Source: Prorocentrum cordatum (Eukaryota; Sar; Dinophyceae; Prorocentrales; Prorocentraceae). From it: a stretch of DNA of 52,500 nucleotides. Positions 21,001-31,064 of this stretch are shown here, piece after piece (position 1 is the stretch's first letter; each line of letters begins with the position of its first letter). Made by a program: the position numbers and the translations under genes. The notes below the pieces were generated by a model. It saw only the letters and a list, made by a program, of their open reading frames with translations, did no database searches and was not told the DNA's origin. Where the stretch lies: the NCBI GenBank assembly GCA_963575745.1, contig CAUYUJ010016342.1, positions 32,501 through 85,000 of the forward strand. Direction: 5' to 3'.

Positions 21001-22451
21001 AACTTGAAAACCTCCATCATGAGCGTCAGTCGCCCAGGCCTCTTGTCGGAATCAGGCTTGTGCATTCTCAAGATCTTGGCGTTCACATTGAGCAAGATGC
21101 TCGTATCGATCGCGGCCGTGAAAATCGCGACGCGGTTCATATCGTCATTGTAAGCCTGCCACAGCTTCAGCTGCCGCATGCCGTTCACGAAACTCTTCGC
21201 ATCGCTGAAGGGCTCCCAGCCGGTGAACCTCCCTGGGGCAGCTTTTTCGACGAAGTTCCAATACTGCGTTTCGTACCCCGCCTGCGAGCGCTTCGTGCCC
21301 TGCTCCTGGACCTGGCTACCGCCCGCGTTCTCCTTGTTCTCCCCCCCTGCGTCCTGGGTCTTCGGCTTCTTCTTCCTCTTATCGGCGGCAGCTTTCTGCC
21401 ACTCCTGTGCGAGATCGTCGGCTGTGCTGTAGATGTCCAGGATAGAAACTCCAGAAGCCTCGCCGTTGAGCAGGTTGCCATCATCGCGGAAGTAGAGGAG
21501 AGCGTCGCGCGGGGTCGCTGGGCTGATCAGCGTCACGCCGGGCAGGCCACACTCGATGCTCGTGGTCACCAACTGGTTCTTACGCTCGATCGGAAGCTGC
21601 TCGTTTTCGTCGTGGGCATCATAGGCTGCCTCCATCAAGTGGGCCCCGGAGATCAATTGAATCTGCCACTGCTGAATGCGCCCGCTCCCCTCCACCTGCG
21701 CCCGAGACGTCGGGTCCGACAAAATCCTCGTGACTCTCGCGGCCTCATCCCCAACTGGGACGCCCACCAGCTCGCCGCGAGCGCCCAGTTTGATGCCGCA
21801 CTCCTTGATCGTGTGCTTGTACCTCAGCACCGTCTGCTGCTGCTTCAGACGATTCAGGGGGTGCCTCGCGACCATCTTCTCTCCTGCGGAGCTGAAGAAC
21901 GCCATCGTCACGTTCTCGGCGATGATGTATTTCTCGCGAGCGACCTCTTGCAAGATACGCCCAGTCTTCCCCGGATGCCTCTGGAAGTACGTCCCAGGGA
22001 ACGCGTCGAAAGGCCCGTAGTTTTCCGGGTTGATGCCCGGCGCCAACTCCTTGGACACCTGCGGCGGGGGGGAGTAGCGGAGGAGGAGGACGGGGGAGGA
22101 AAGGAGGGGGAGGAGCTGAGGAGGGGCAGGAGGAGGAGGAGGAGGAGGAGGAGGAGGGGGAGGGGGGGGGAGGGCTCCTCCTTCTCCTCCTTGGCCCACT
22201 TGGCCCTCCCTCGTCGTCGTCGCCTGCACCTGCGCCCAACCCTGGCCGCGCGCCCCGCGCGCCGCGACGTCGAAGTCGCAAGCGCACTTGAAGGGGCGCG
22301 CGGCTGAGGCTGCGAAGGCAGGAGGAGGGCGACGACGAAGAGAATCAGGAGGAGGACGAGGAGGAGGAGGAGGAGGAGGAGGAGGAGGAGGAGGTGGGAG
22401 GACCTCCTCGTCGTCATCGGAGTCGCCGCCTGCGCGGCGGGCCGGCGGCAT
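18046..22451 (-). CDS. Hypothetical protein, three-exon model (1244 aa)
   Basis: Model: 22404-22451, 18580-22058 and 18046-18253, joined in frame with GT-AG introns (22059-22403 and 18254-18579). The first exon gives MPPARRAGGDSDDDEE. The main exon is one long non-repetitive frame opening VSKELAPGINPENYGP. The last exon (68 codons plus stop) opens PTSETSWPSEEPPTPAP and ends MVKHVLS; its phase (1 nt) matches the 2 nt left by the main exon. Without splicing the frame runs into poly-S/poly-P from CTC repeats, which marks the introns. The protein has lysine-rich patches (KRKKKPK, ERKKRRRVK), an acidic stretch (EEDEKGDSEEEDEA) and a late DPKDDDVKKDQKAQKDKEAA segment that may be coiled coil. No domain is recognised; the basic/acidic patches hint at a nuclear protein. 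A further small exon near 22200-22309 is possible. Confidence 0.7.
18254..18579 (-). other. Inferred intron 2 of the 18046-22451 gene
   Basis: 326 bp, from GTCCTCCTCC after GGGCAGGAGCAGGA to AACGCTCCAG. It contains (CTC)n and (GTC)n tracts on the coding strand. Removing it keeps the frame and yields a clean C-terminus. Confidence 0.65.
22059..22403 (-). other. Inferred intron 1 of the 18046-22451 gene
   Basis: Runs from GTCCTCCCACC to CCGCCGCAG, with (CTC)n on the coding strand. Exon ends read GAG|GT and CAG|GT, so an AG|GT word is repeated at both ends. It contains a 100-bp non-repeat stretch with its own acceptor-like site (CTTCGCAG, 22310) that could be a skipped exon. Confidence 0.5.
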
Positions 22452-23330
22452 TGCTTTGCTCGGCAGGCGCGCTTGCCGAAAGGGCCTAACGGGAGGCCGC
22501 GGCGTAAAAGCTCGACGGGCCGGGATCCGAAAATATCAAAACAACACGGCAGCAAAGCTTCGAGCCGCGAATAGCTCGGAAAGTTAAAGACGGGCGGAGA
22601 TCCCCCCGGGCCCCCTGGGTGTGGTCACACACACACCCTCTCGCTCGAGATATCCCCCGTCTCCAATTCGGGGAGGCATCGTGGACCTCCTCGCCGGTGG
22701 CGGGTTTGCTTTCAAGGAACCCCCTCAAGCGATACCGCGATGCCGCGTGCATGCACATCTGCCCAGTGCCTGATCATGATTGAGTCTGAGCGTGAGCCCC
22801 GAGCGAGCCCGAGTGTGAGTGGGGGGGGGGCCCGCGGAGGAGGCGGGCGACGCGGCGAGGCGGGCGAGCGAGCCGTGCAGGGAGCCGCCCTCTCTTTCCT
22901 CTTCAGATAATCAGAGCAGGGCCGACGACCAGGGCTCCTCGACAAGGTTGTTTTCCCCGAGAGTCGCGAGGCGGGGCAGCAGTGCCTAGATTAAAGATTC
23001 GAGGTCTGAATCGAATCGTCGTCTATTGGTCTATTGACCGCCCGCATGCCGAGGAGCGCCAGGCTAAGCAACACCACGCGCCGCCTGGGCCCCACATCGA
23101 AGCTTGGAGTGTTCCAAGCCGAACGCCACCGCCCGCGCTCTGCTATATTCAACATGCATTCGCACCAGCCGCGCCCTCCCTGGGCCAAGAACTGAGAAGA
23201 AGGCCAAAAGGGGGAGAGGCTGAGAGGCTGAGCGGCTGGCTGGCGTTGTTGCTGCGACGTGCCGCCAAAGCGGCGGGCGCCGGCGGCGGGCGCCCAAAAC
23301 GATTCAAATTGCTGCCCCTGCTGATCCTCT
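22452..23330. other. Upstream region of the 22451 gene, no further gene
   Basis: GC-rich non-repetitive sequence with a poly-G run near 22823. No exon is supported. The region should hold the promoter and leader of the 22451 gene, but no recognisable motif was found. Confidence 0.4.
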
Positions 23331-23539
23331 TCCTCCTCCCTCCTCCTCCTCCGCCTCCGCCTCCTCCACCTCCTCCCTCCCTCCCTCCCTCCCCCGCGCC
23401 CCCGAGCTCTCCCACCCTTGCCGGCGCGTCACCCCAGGCGGGGGCGCACGTTGCGGGCGGCCGCGGCGTCGTCGCCCCCATCATCCTGCCCGTCGCCGAG
23501 GATCGCCGGGTCTGCTGCTGCCGCTGCCGCCTCCAAGGG

Positions 23540-23624
<85 letters not shown>

Positions 23625-23650
23625 AGAACGACGAGACGACGACGCGTCTG
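23330..23650. repeat. (CTC)n and (GAC)n tracts
   Basis: CTC/TCC-rich at 23330-23400 and (GAC)n at 23540-23640, with a short unique stretch between them. Confidence 0.8.
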
Positions 23651-23689
23651 GCCAGAGGGCGAGGGGCCAGGTGGGGGGAAGAAGGAAGA

Positions 23690-24170
23690 AGGAGAGGATG
23701 AGGGAAGAGGCCGCCACCGGCGCAGCCACTGGAGCGGCAACTGGGGCTGGGGCTGCCGCCGGCGCCAGCATGAGGCCAGCCGCGATATCGCGACGGATGG
23801 TCCGGGCTCCGTGCGCCAGTCCTGGAAGTTTGAGGAGCACGATGATGGTCCACCCGCCAATATGATTGAGGTGGATCGTGTTCCCAACCTGCCTCCTGAA
23901 TCGGAGGTCGCCCCGGTCGCCCCCACCCCCAGCCTTGGGGCCTTGGGGCCCTCTTAGAGCCCCTTGGAGCCGGCAGCCCTGGGGCTCTAGGAGGGGGGGG
24001 AGGAGGAGGAGGGGGAGGAGGATGAGGAGGAGAGGAGGAGGGAGGAGAGGAGTGGCACCCATGAGAGGAAACAGTCTTCTTCCGACCGCCGCGCCGACTT
24101 TTATGGGCCCAACGCTGCCTCCAGAGACCTGAACCCGCAGAGCCAGGGGGAGAGCCCAGAGCAGGAACAA
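23690..24170 (-). CDS. Possible two-exon hypothetical gene fragment
   Basis: On the - strand two protein-like stretches flank a CTC tract (23985-24055): an upstream one (LRVQVSGGSVGPIKVGAAVG, near 24130-24075) and a downstream one (RRQVGNTIHLNHIGGW, then WTIIVLLKLPGL, near 23905-23765) ending in an Ala/Pro repeat. Exon edges are uncertain: a CTCCGATTCAG acceptor-like site precedes the second part. The opposite strand also has an acidic frame over 23780-23957, so the strand is not certain. No family is recognised. Confidence 0.3.
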
Positions 24171-24539
24171 AGGGGCGAAAGGGGGGAAACGCGTACGACG
24201 AGACGAACAAGCCTAAACAGAGATCAGGCAAGCCTAAAAAGAGGGGAAGTGAACAAACCTAAACCCCGATTTGTAAAGGTCGCCTAGCCTAGACAGAAGA
24301 GAGGAGAGGAGGAGGAGAAGGACGAGGAGCAGCAGCACTTAAGCCAATCCAAGCCGTCTGTGGGTCCACTGGAAAATAGATGCTCGGCTCTGGCTGGGGC
24401 CGTTATTGTTTAACCCCCTGTCGACATTTCGCCATTCAGTCAACCATTCAGGAGACGGAGAAGCTCAAGGAGGAGGAGGAGGAGGAGGAGGAGGAGGAGG
24501 AGGGAGGAGGTGGAGGTGGGCTGAGGTGGGGGAGCGGGG

Positions 24540-26560
24540 TTAGCGCGCGACAATCCTGCTCGACGCAATGGTGCGGGTCGACGGGAAATGCCGGTGCCGA
24601 TCGTTGCTGAACTGGCAGGTGGCCCCGCAGCACGCGCGGACGGACTCGGGGGTGATGGGGAACCCCATGCTCGTCAGGAGCTCCGGCACCAAGATCCAGC
24701 GGTCCGCGTATTGAACATGTGGGAGGGCTGGCTGAGGTGGGCGACACATGTAGATCATGCCCAGGCCCGCAGTGAGCGTGTACATCTTACCATTGTTGGT
24801 GCGAACCAAGCGAGAGGTTGGGTTCTGATTCAGATCCACAGCGTCTCCAGGGTACCTGCTCTCAACGTACGCGAGATTCCCCCTCTCGTGCAAGCTGAGA
24901 CACGCGCGGGCACCCCTGGGAGGATCGTTGTACTGAGAGTTCAAGTCCACGACGTTCGCAGCCCTTGAATCAAACCGCGAAGTCACCTCGTGGGCTCCCA
25001 GCTCCCCTAGGTCCCTCTCTTACGTTATAAAACAAGCTGTTTTTTTATATGCTGTCCTCGGGCCCTCATGGGCCCATCTGGGGGCGCCTTCGGGCCTCTT
25101 CCGAGGGCCCTGGGGAGGGTCCAAGAGGGCGCCTAGCGGGGGCGATGAGTGATGGGAGGAGAAAGAAAGAGGAGGAGGAGGAGGAGGAAGGAGGAGGAGG
25201 ACGGGGTGGGGGAGGACGAGAGAGTTGATTGATGCCCGCTCTGGCCGATGGGCGGCCCGCAGCCCATGCCATCTCGGAGCAGATCTGGTCGGGCGTGCCA
25301 ACGAGGTACTCCTGCCACGTGAAGTGGCACGGGCGGTGGAACAGGTGGCGGAACGTCGCCTCGCAAGGAGGGGGGAATACATGAGTAATACATGAGCAAA
25401 GGAGGAGGGGGATAGGGGGAGAGCCCCCAAGTCCAAAGCTGCCACGATCTCAACCTGCGTCATGTTAGGCTGGCCGAGCGCGTCCCTCACCACGGGCCTG
25501 ATCCAGCACTTGAGCAGCATCACAAGGATCTGGCGCCTCCTCGAGCCCGCCCATCCCATCTCGCTGATGTTGTCGACGCAGCGGATAATGATGTAGAGAT
25601 CCCCGAGGCAGTCGATCATCAGCGCCTCCCCGAAGGCCTCCACATTCTCATGGAACACAATGAAGTCCACGTGCAAGCGGCGCATGGCGCACCAGAGCCA
25701 AAAGTATTTCATCTTGTCTCCGCACTCGCGCTCCAGCTTCCCGAAAACGCTGTGCATCGTGCAGTGGGATCCTGCACGACGTATATGCGATGCCCGCATA
25801 GTGCACACCTCTGGAGGAGGAGGCGGCGGGGAGGGGGGAGGAGGAGGAGGAGGAGGAGGAGGAGGAGGAGGGGGAGGAGGAGGAGTTCGTCACTCTGGTG
25901 GCCCCAGTGCGCCCACAAAACGGCGAACTATAATCTAGTTCGTCACTCTGGTGCCCCCAGGAGGAAGAGGAAGAGGAGGGTGAGGAGGAGGAGGAGGAAG
26001 AGGAGGAGGAGGAGGAGGAGGAGGAGGAGGAGGAGGAGGACTCTGAGGAGGACCCTACTGTGCCGCATGCAGAAAGCCGCGCGCTTCGGCGTGCACCGCA
26101 GAAGCCGCCGCTTGAGGATATCGAGGTTCGGGTTCGGCTGGTTAAAGAGGTCCCTCAGCGAGTCGGGGCAGAACAGGCCAATGTCGGTGAAGACATGCTC
26201 AGGCGGGTTCGGCATGGCGAGGAGCTCGCGCTGGGCCTTCGCGTTGATTTCCACGGCGTACTCACTCTGGAAGCGGAGCGGCTCCCGACCATGGTCTGGA
26301 AAGTTGGCAGCCAGGAAAGCAGCGCAGGTCGACTCAACCACGCGGTCCGCGTTCTCCGGTGCGCCAATCCCAGAGAACGCACCTGATGTACGAAGCGTCT
26401 TCCCGCTGATGTAGGGAACGATGGTGGCGCCCGGCATGCTGCCGGAAGTGACCTTATGCAACGCTACTTCGGCCCAGGACATCGCGTCGTTAAGGTTGCG
26501 ACTGTCCCGGGGTTGCTCCGCCGGGTTGATGAGGTTCACGCAGCTCGGAGGGGCGGCCAT
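24540..26560 (-). CDS. DNA (cytosine-5)-methyltransferase-like protein, four-exon model (493 aa)
   Basis: Model: 26054-26560, 25455-25808, 25218-25359 and 24540-25018; all three introns are GT...AG and the phases match (0, 0, 1). Conserved C5-methyltransferase blocks appear in order: motif I (AFSGIGAPENA, residues 61-71, S-adenosylmethionine binding), motif II (EYAVEINAKAQREL, 100-113), motif VI (FHENVEAFG, 221-229, with the ENV core) and a motif VIII-like RRRQILVMLL (259-268). The target-recognition part and a late MGFPITPESV segment follow. It would methylate cytosine in nuclear DNA if active. The catalytic PC motif IV is not seen in the spliced frame: at the exon 2 start another frame reads VHYAGIAYTSC, which resembles motif IV with PC changed to AY. 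Motif X is not obvious either. A divergent, inactive or decaying copy is therefore likely. Met at 26560 follows a CCCGCACAG acceptor by 7 nt. Confidence 0.75.
25019..25217 (-). other. Inferred intron 3 of the methyltransferase-like gene
   Basis: 199 bp from GTCCTCCCCC to AACGTAAG. It contains a CTC tract and GGGCCCTC-type words. Joining its ends completes a codon and keeps the frame open. The smaller intron 2 (25360-25454, 95 bp) runs from GTTGAG to TGCGAG. Confidence 0.65.
25809..26053 (-). other. Inferred intron 1 of the methyltransferase-like gene, with internal direct repeat
   Basis: 245 bp, GTCCTC to TCCAGAG, made of two CTC tracts around a 70-bp unique island. The 17-bp word AGTTCGTCACTCTGGTG occurs twice on the + strand (25884-25900 and 25937-25953), 53 bp apart, at the two edges of the island. 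Confidence 0.65.
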
Positions 26561-26877
26561 GGCAACGCTGTGCGGGAGTGACGTCCAGCAAGAAGAACCG
26601 CAACTGCAGACACCAGAAGCTGCTGTCTTGGCGATGAAACGCTATGCAGGGAAAGGCATGGATAAGGCCAGGTGGGCGAGGCTGCGGCCTCAAGAATTTG
26701 TTGACCACCCCGAATGAAAAACATGGCCTAGAAGGAGGCCGAGGGGCCAGGGCGAGGAGGAATAAAGAAGTCCTCGGAGGTCCCGACACATTCCCTGGGA
26801 CCGATGTTTCAACCCAGATCCTCGGTTGACGGCCCCAGGGCCCGAAAACGGCCCCCGGGGGACGAGCGGTGTTAGGC
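26561..26877. other. 5' flank of the methyltransferase-like gene
   Basis: Unique sequence between the gene start and the GT repeat. No gene and no recognisable promoter motif. Confidence 0.4.
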
Positions 26878-26975
26878 GTAGTGTGTGTGTGTGCGTGTGT
26901 GCGTCTGTGTGTGTGTGTGTGCGTGTGTGTGCGCGCGTGTGTGTGTGTGTGTGTGGTGAGGGCGGGTGTGTGTGC
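26878..26975. repeat. (GT)n microsatellite
   Basis: GTGTGT with GC interruptions, immediately before the 33-bp satellite. A shorter GTGT/GTCTGC tract (28090-28130) lies at the other end, so the satellite is bracketed by GT repeats. Confidence 0.9.
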
Positions 26976-26999
26976 GTGTGATATGGGAGGGGGGGCAAG

Positions 27000-28085
27000 A
27001 TGGCACATGGCATGTGGGGGGCCACCCCCCACGTGGCATGTGCCACGTGGGGGGTGTCCCCCCACATGGCACATGGCAGGTGGGGGGTTGACCTCCCACA
27101 TGGCACATGGCACGTGGGGGGGTGACCCCCCACATGGCACATGGCACGTGGGGGACATGGCATGTGGGGGGAGACCCCCCACATGGTACATGGCATGTGG
27201 GGGGGTGCCCCCCCCCGAATGGCTCATGACATGTGGGGGGTAGCCCCCCACATGGCACATGCCATGCGGGCGGGGTGGGAGGGGTGATCACCCCCCAACA
27301 TGTGTGGGGGGTAGCCCCCCCCACATGGGGCGGGCGGGGTGGGCATGGGGATCACCCCCCACATGCCATGTGCCACGTGGGGGTTGACACCCCACATGGC
27401 ACATGGCACGTGGGGGGAGACCCCCCACATGGCACATGGCATGTGGGGGGCATGGCATGTGGGGGGTGACCCCCCACATGGCACATGGCATGTGGGGGGT
27501 GATCCCCCACGTGGCTCATGACACGTGGGGGGTGGCCCCCCACATGGCACATGGCACGTGGGGGGTGGCCCCCCACATGGCATGTGCCACGTGGGGGGTG
27601 GCCCCCCACATGCCATGTGCCACGTGGGGGGTGACCCCCCACATGGCACATGGCACGTGGGGGGTGACCCCCCACATGGCACATGGCACGTGGGGGACAT
27701 GGCGCGTGGGGGGTGACCCCCCACATGGCACATGGCACGTGGGGGGTGGCCCCCCACATGGCTCATGGCACGTGGGGGGTGGTCCCCCCACATGGGGGGT
27801 GACCCCCCACGTGGCACATGGCACGTGGGGGGTGACACCCCGCGCGGCACATGGCGCGCGGGGGGGGGAGCCCCACACAGGGCACATGGCACGTGGGGGG
27901 TGACCCCCCACATGGCGCGTGCCCTGTGGGGGCGACCTCCCACCTGGCACATGCCATGTGGGGGGGTGACTCCCCACATGGCACATGTCATGTGGGGGGT
28001 GACCCCCCATGTGACTCATGCCGCGTGGCGGGGGGGGGGGCAACATGGCACGTGGCACATGGGGGTGCGCATGACACAGGCCACG
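27000..28085. repeat. 33-bp palindromic satellite, about 30 units
   Basis: The unit contains CATGGCACATGGCACGTG and GGGGGGTGACCCCCCA; copies at 27641 and 27674 show the 33-bp period. GTGGGGGGT-G-ACCCCCCAC is a perfect inverted repeat with a one-base loop, and GGCACATG/CATGTGCC words alternate in orientation. Since 33 is divisible by 3, repetitive frames (PPTWHMACGG-like) stay open on both strands; they are not called as genes. Confidence 0.95.
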
Positions 28086-28721
28086 TAGGGGAGTGTGCGT
28101 GCGTGTGTGTCTGCGTGTGTCTGCGCGTTGCTGGTGCTTGTGCTGGTGCTGGTGCAGTGGGGCGGGGGGGGAATGATAGGGGCCGGGAGGGGGTTCGCCG
28201 ACTAGCCGACGGTCCACGACTCACGACGTTCCCTCGCTCGCCCTGCGCCGAGGACGCACCTCCAGCGCCGCGCCGGGCGCCCACGACCCCCGCTTGGCCG
28301 AGGAGACTCCGGGAGCGAGAGTGGGATATGTAGACTGCCAGCCTCTCATCCGCCCTCCCCCGCACGTCCTACCCTGCTCCTCATCCGCCCGCCCCCTACG
28401 TCCTATCCTCACCCGCCCTCCACCATCTGCGTCCTACCCTGCTCATCATCCCCCCGTGGCCCCGCGCCTGATTGCGTTACTCCGAGGGGGTCCCATCAGT
28501 AACAGTGAGGTGGAGGGAGAGGAATTTACTACGCAACCGCCAGGGTCGCGGGATCTGGGTGGCTGGTGGCAGGAAAAGAATAGCACCCGGCCCCACTCCT
28601 GGCATGCACTCTCGACTCGTGCCCTAGCTGTGGCAGCCATGCCGCACTTACGACGCCCTTTGTAATGCGATCGCAAATCCAAGGCGGCCTCTAAGTACTG
28701 CGATTCCAACGCCAGCTGATC
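28086..28721. other. No supported gene
   Basis: A GT-rich edge, a GCTGGT repeat (28128-28155) and a CCGCCC-rich stretch (28340-28450), then unique sequence up to the stop codon of the next gene. Nothing more is seen. Confidence 0.4.
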
Positions 28722-29858
28722 CTAGTCCTCAGCTGGCTCTGGCTCTCCGCTGATAAGCTGGAGGCGAATGGACTCCGCGTGCTCAACGAAGCGGGTGCAC
28801 CAGTAGCAGAGCAAGTTGTACTTGCCTGCGCTGACCAAGTCATCGCACGTGGCAAGCGAGAAGCACACGTCCTCCATCTGCTCGACGGTATATTCCTTGA
28901 CCATCTCGACGCACTGCACAGGGTTCGGGTCGGAGCGGTGGAAAGCGTCCCGGGCGCACTCGGCGTGGAAGCTGATCTTGCACATCGGGCATCGCCTGGC
29001 ATTGGCGGGACCCGACGGACCTGGGCCTTCGGCCCCGGCCACCAGTCGATTGCATATGCAACATGGGTCGTCAGCTAGATCGATTGCATCAGCGCCGCCA
29101 TCATCACCGCCGTCGCCGATGGGGCCCATCATGCAGTCCTCGAGGAAGGACACGTAGTCGAGCACCTCCCTGATCATCTTAGGCTGTTGAGATTGAGGAC
29201 GCTTAACCATCTGAATGGAGGTGCTGGGCAACTTGAGATGCGCATTGCCGTCGGCAAACTGAGCAGTTAAGTCGACTATGTTCTTCCTGCCCGCACCCAC
29301 ATCTTTGTACCCGATCCGCTGCATGTCATCGAGCTTGATGAACCGGCCTTTCTTTGAATTATCTTTCCATTCGTCGAAGAAGACGTAATGCAAGCTATGC
29401 TCTACAACGCCGCCCTCCTCTCGAGATAACTCTATAAGGGATACCTCCCGCTTGAGGCTCCCATGCTGCGTGCACGCTGCCGTCTGGATCATCTTGGCCC
29501 AGGCGATTACTTCTGACACTTTACCGCACCACTCCTCACGAATGAATCTGTCAAGTCGAGCAGCCGCCGCATCGGGCGCCTCCACAGGGGGCGGAAGAGG
29601 CGGGGCAGCGGCGTCGGCATCGCCTAACTCGGCCAGCTGGTGTAGCGCCTCGACTGCAGCTTCTTCGGGGAAGTCCAGCAGGTGGCTCTGATCATCTGGC
29701 TCGGCCGCCTGCACGACAGCAGCTGCCTCCTCAATGCCAGCATCCTTCGCGAACTGAAAGGCGGCATCCGCCTCTCGCTGCCGGTTGCCATCGAGAATGT
29801 CCCAGCCCGCCTCGAGGGCGGCATCGTCTTCGCCGCTGGGGTCTGCACCGGCTGCGCC
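28722..29858 (-). CDS. Last exon of the large gene, with C-terminal zinc finger
   Basis: Begins after a strong acceptor (GCGCATTCCTTGCCAG) and reads 378 codons to TAG/TGA-type termination at 28722. It is acidic early (GADPSGEDDAALEAGWDI), then globular. The finger has C-x2-C (CCIC, residue 1 of the pair in DDPCCIC), C-x2-C (RRCPMC), H-x2-C (FHAEC) and, further on, CYWC, a cross-brace-like RING/PHD arrangement with unusual spacing. It ends GEPEPAED. Zinc binding and a role in ubiquitin transfer or chromatin reading are family-level possibilities only. Confidence 0.7.
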   Translation of the reverse strand, partial: GAAGADPSGEDDAALEAGWDILDGNRQREADAAFQFAKDAGIEEAAAVVQAAEPDDQSHLLDFPEEAAVEALHQLAELGDADAAAPPLPPPVEAPDAAAARLDRFIREEWCGKVSEVIAWAKMIQTAACTQHGSLKREVSLIELSREEGGVVEHSLHYVFFDEWKDNSKKGRFIKLDDMQRIGYKDVGAGRKNIVDLTAQFADGNAHLKLPSTSIQMVKRPQSQQPKMIREVLDYVSFLEDCMMGPIGDGGDDGGADAIDLADDPCCICNRLVAGAEGPGPSGPANARRCPMCKISFHAECARDAFHRSDPNPVQCVEMVKEYTVEQMEDVCFSLATCDDLVSAGKYNLLCYWCTRFVEHAESIRLQLISGEPEPAED

Positions 29859-30440
29859 CTGGCAAGGAATGCGCAAAATGTTAAAGTTGGCCAGGCCCAC
29901 ATTTTGCCCGAACCCCCTTCCGAAAATAAACCCTGGGAGCCCAGACAAAGGAGGACCCAAACTCCCGAGGACAGGGACTCGCATCCCCGAGGCCTTGCCG
30001 ATTGCCTCGGCCGCGAGACCCTCCTCGACCAACTCGTCGACCTCCCCGTCCTCGCCCTCCTCGCCCTCGTCCTCCTCGTCCTCGGGAGGACGAGGACGAG
30101 GATGAGGGGGCCGGAGAATGAGGATTAGGGGATAAGGAGGAGGACGAGGAGGAAGATGGAGCAATAGGAGGAGTCGAAAGAGGGGATGGATGAGGCGGAA
30201 GGCCAGGGGGGGAGAAGGAGGAGGACGAAGAGGAGGGGAGGAGGACTGAGGAGAAGGAGGAGGATAAGACGGATGAGACGGTAAGCCGCCGATCAGAGTC
30301 CTCCTCGGCGCCCTCGTCGCCGCCGCCGTCGTCGTCGCCACTGGCGGGCCCTCTGGCAGGGCGTCGCAGGCGGCCTCTTCGCTTGCACCTGGAGCGAGGG
30401 TGCCCTACCAGACCTACCAGAATGAGGGGGGCCGAACGAT

Positions 30441-30474
<34 letters not shown>

Positions 30475-31032
30475 ACGACGGCGGCGACGACGTCGACGGC
30501 CGACGGCCGATGACGACGACGACAACACCTGCAGAGACCTTTCGACTCCATCACGATGTCAACGTCGCTGACTGTCGCAACTCGAGCCGAATGTCGATTC
30601 CAAGAGAGATACCACAAGCTGACAACGACGTTCGCTTCGCGCGTGGTGTAGTCGTACCCTGGCTCAGGATTGTCCGGGTGAATCATGCTCGCGTCGTGGG
30701 CGCACGCGAACACGTGCAGCTGGTGGTTGAACCGCAGCGGCAGTTGCACGCCCACCAGTCCGAGTCCACCGTCCTTGCTTCGGAGGGGGAGGGAGGAGGC
30801 GAGGGATGCCGGCCTCCTGAGGAGGAGGGAGGAGGAGGGAGGAGGAGTAGGAGGAGGAGGAGGAGCAGGAGGAGGAGGAGGACGAGGACGACGAGGATGA
30901 GGAGGAGGAGGGGGGGGAGGAGGAGGAGGAGGACGTGGAGGACGTGGAGGAGGAGGAAAGGGGAAGGGGGAGGGGGGAGGAGGAGGAGGAGGAGGAGGAG
31001 GAGGAGGAGGAGGAGGAGGCCGCCTCCTCCTC

Positions 31033-31064
<32 letters not shown>

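Noticed and set aside
27224-27991. Repeat protein of 255 residues
   Set aside because: The frame stays open only because the 33-bp satellite unit is divisible by 3; equivalent frames exist on the other strand.
27000-28085. CRISPR-like regular repeat array
   Set aside because: There are no unique spacers between units. It is a head-to-tail palindromic satellite in a eukaryotic context.
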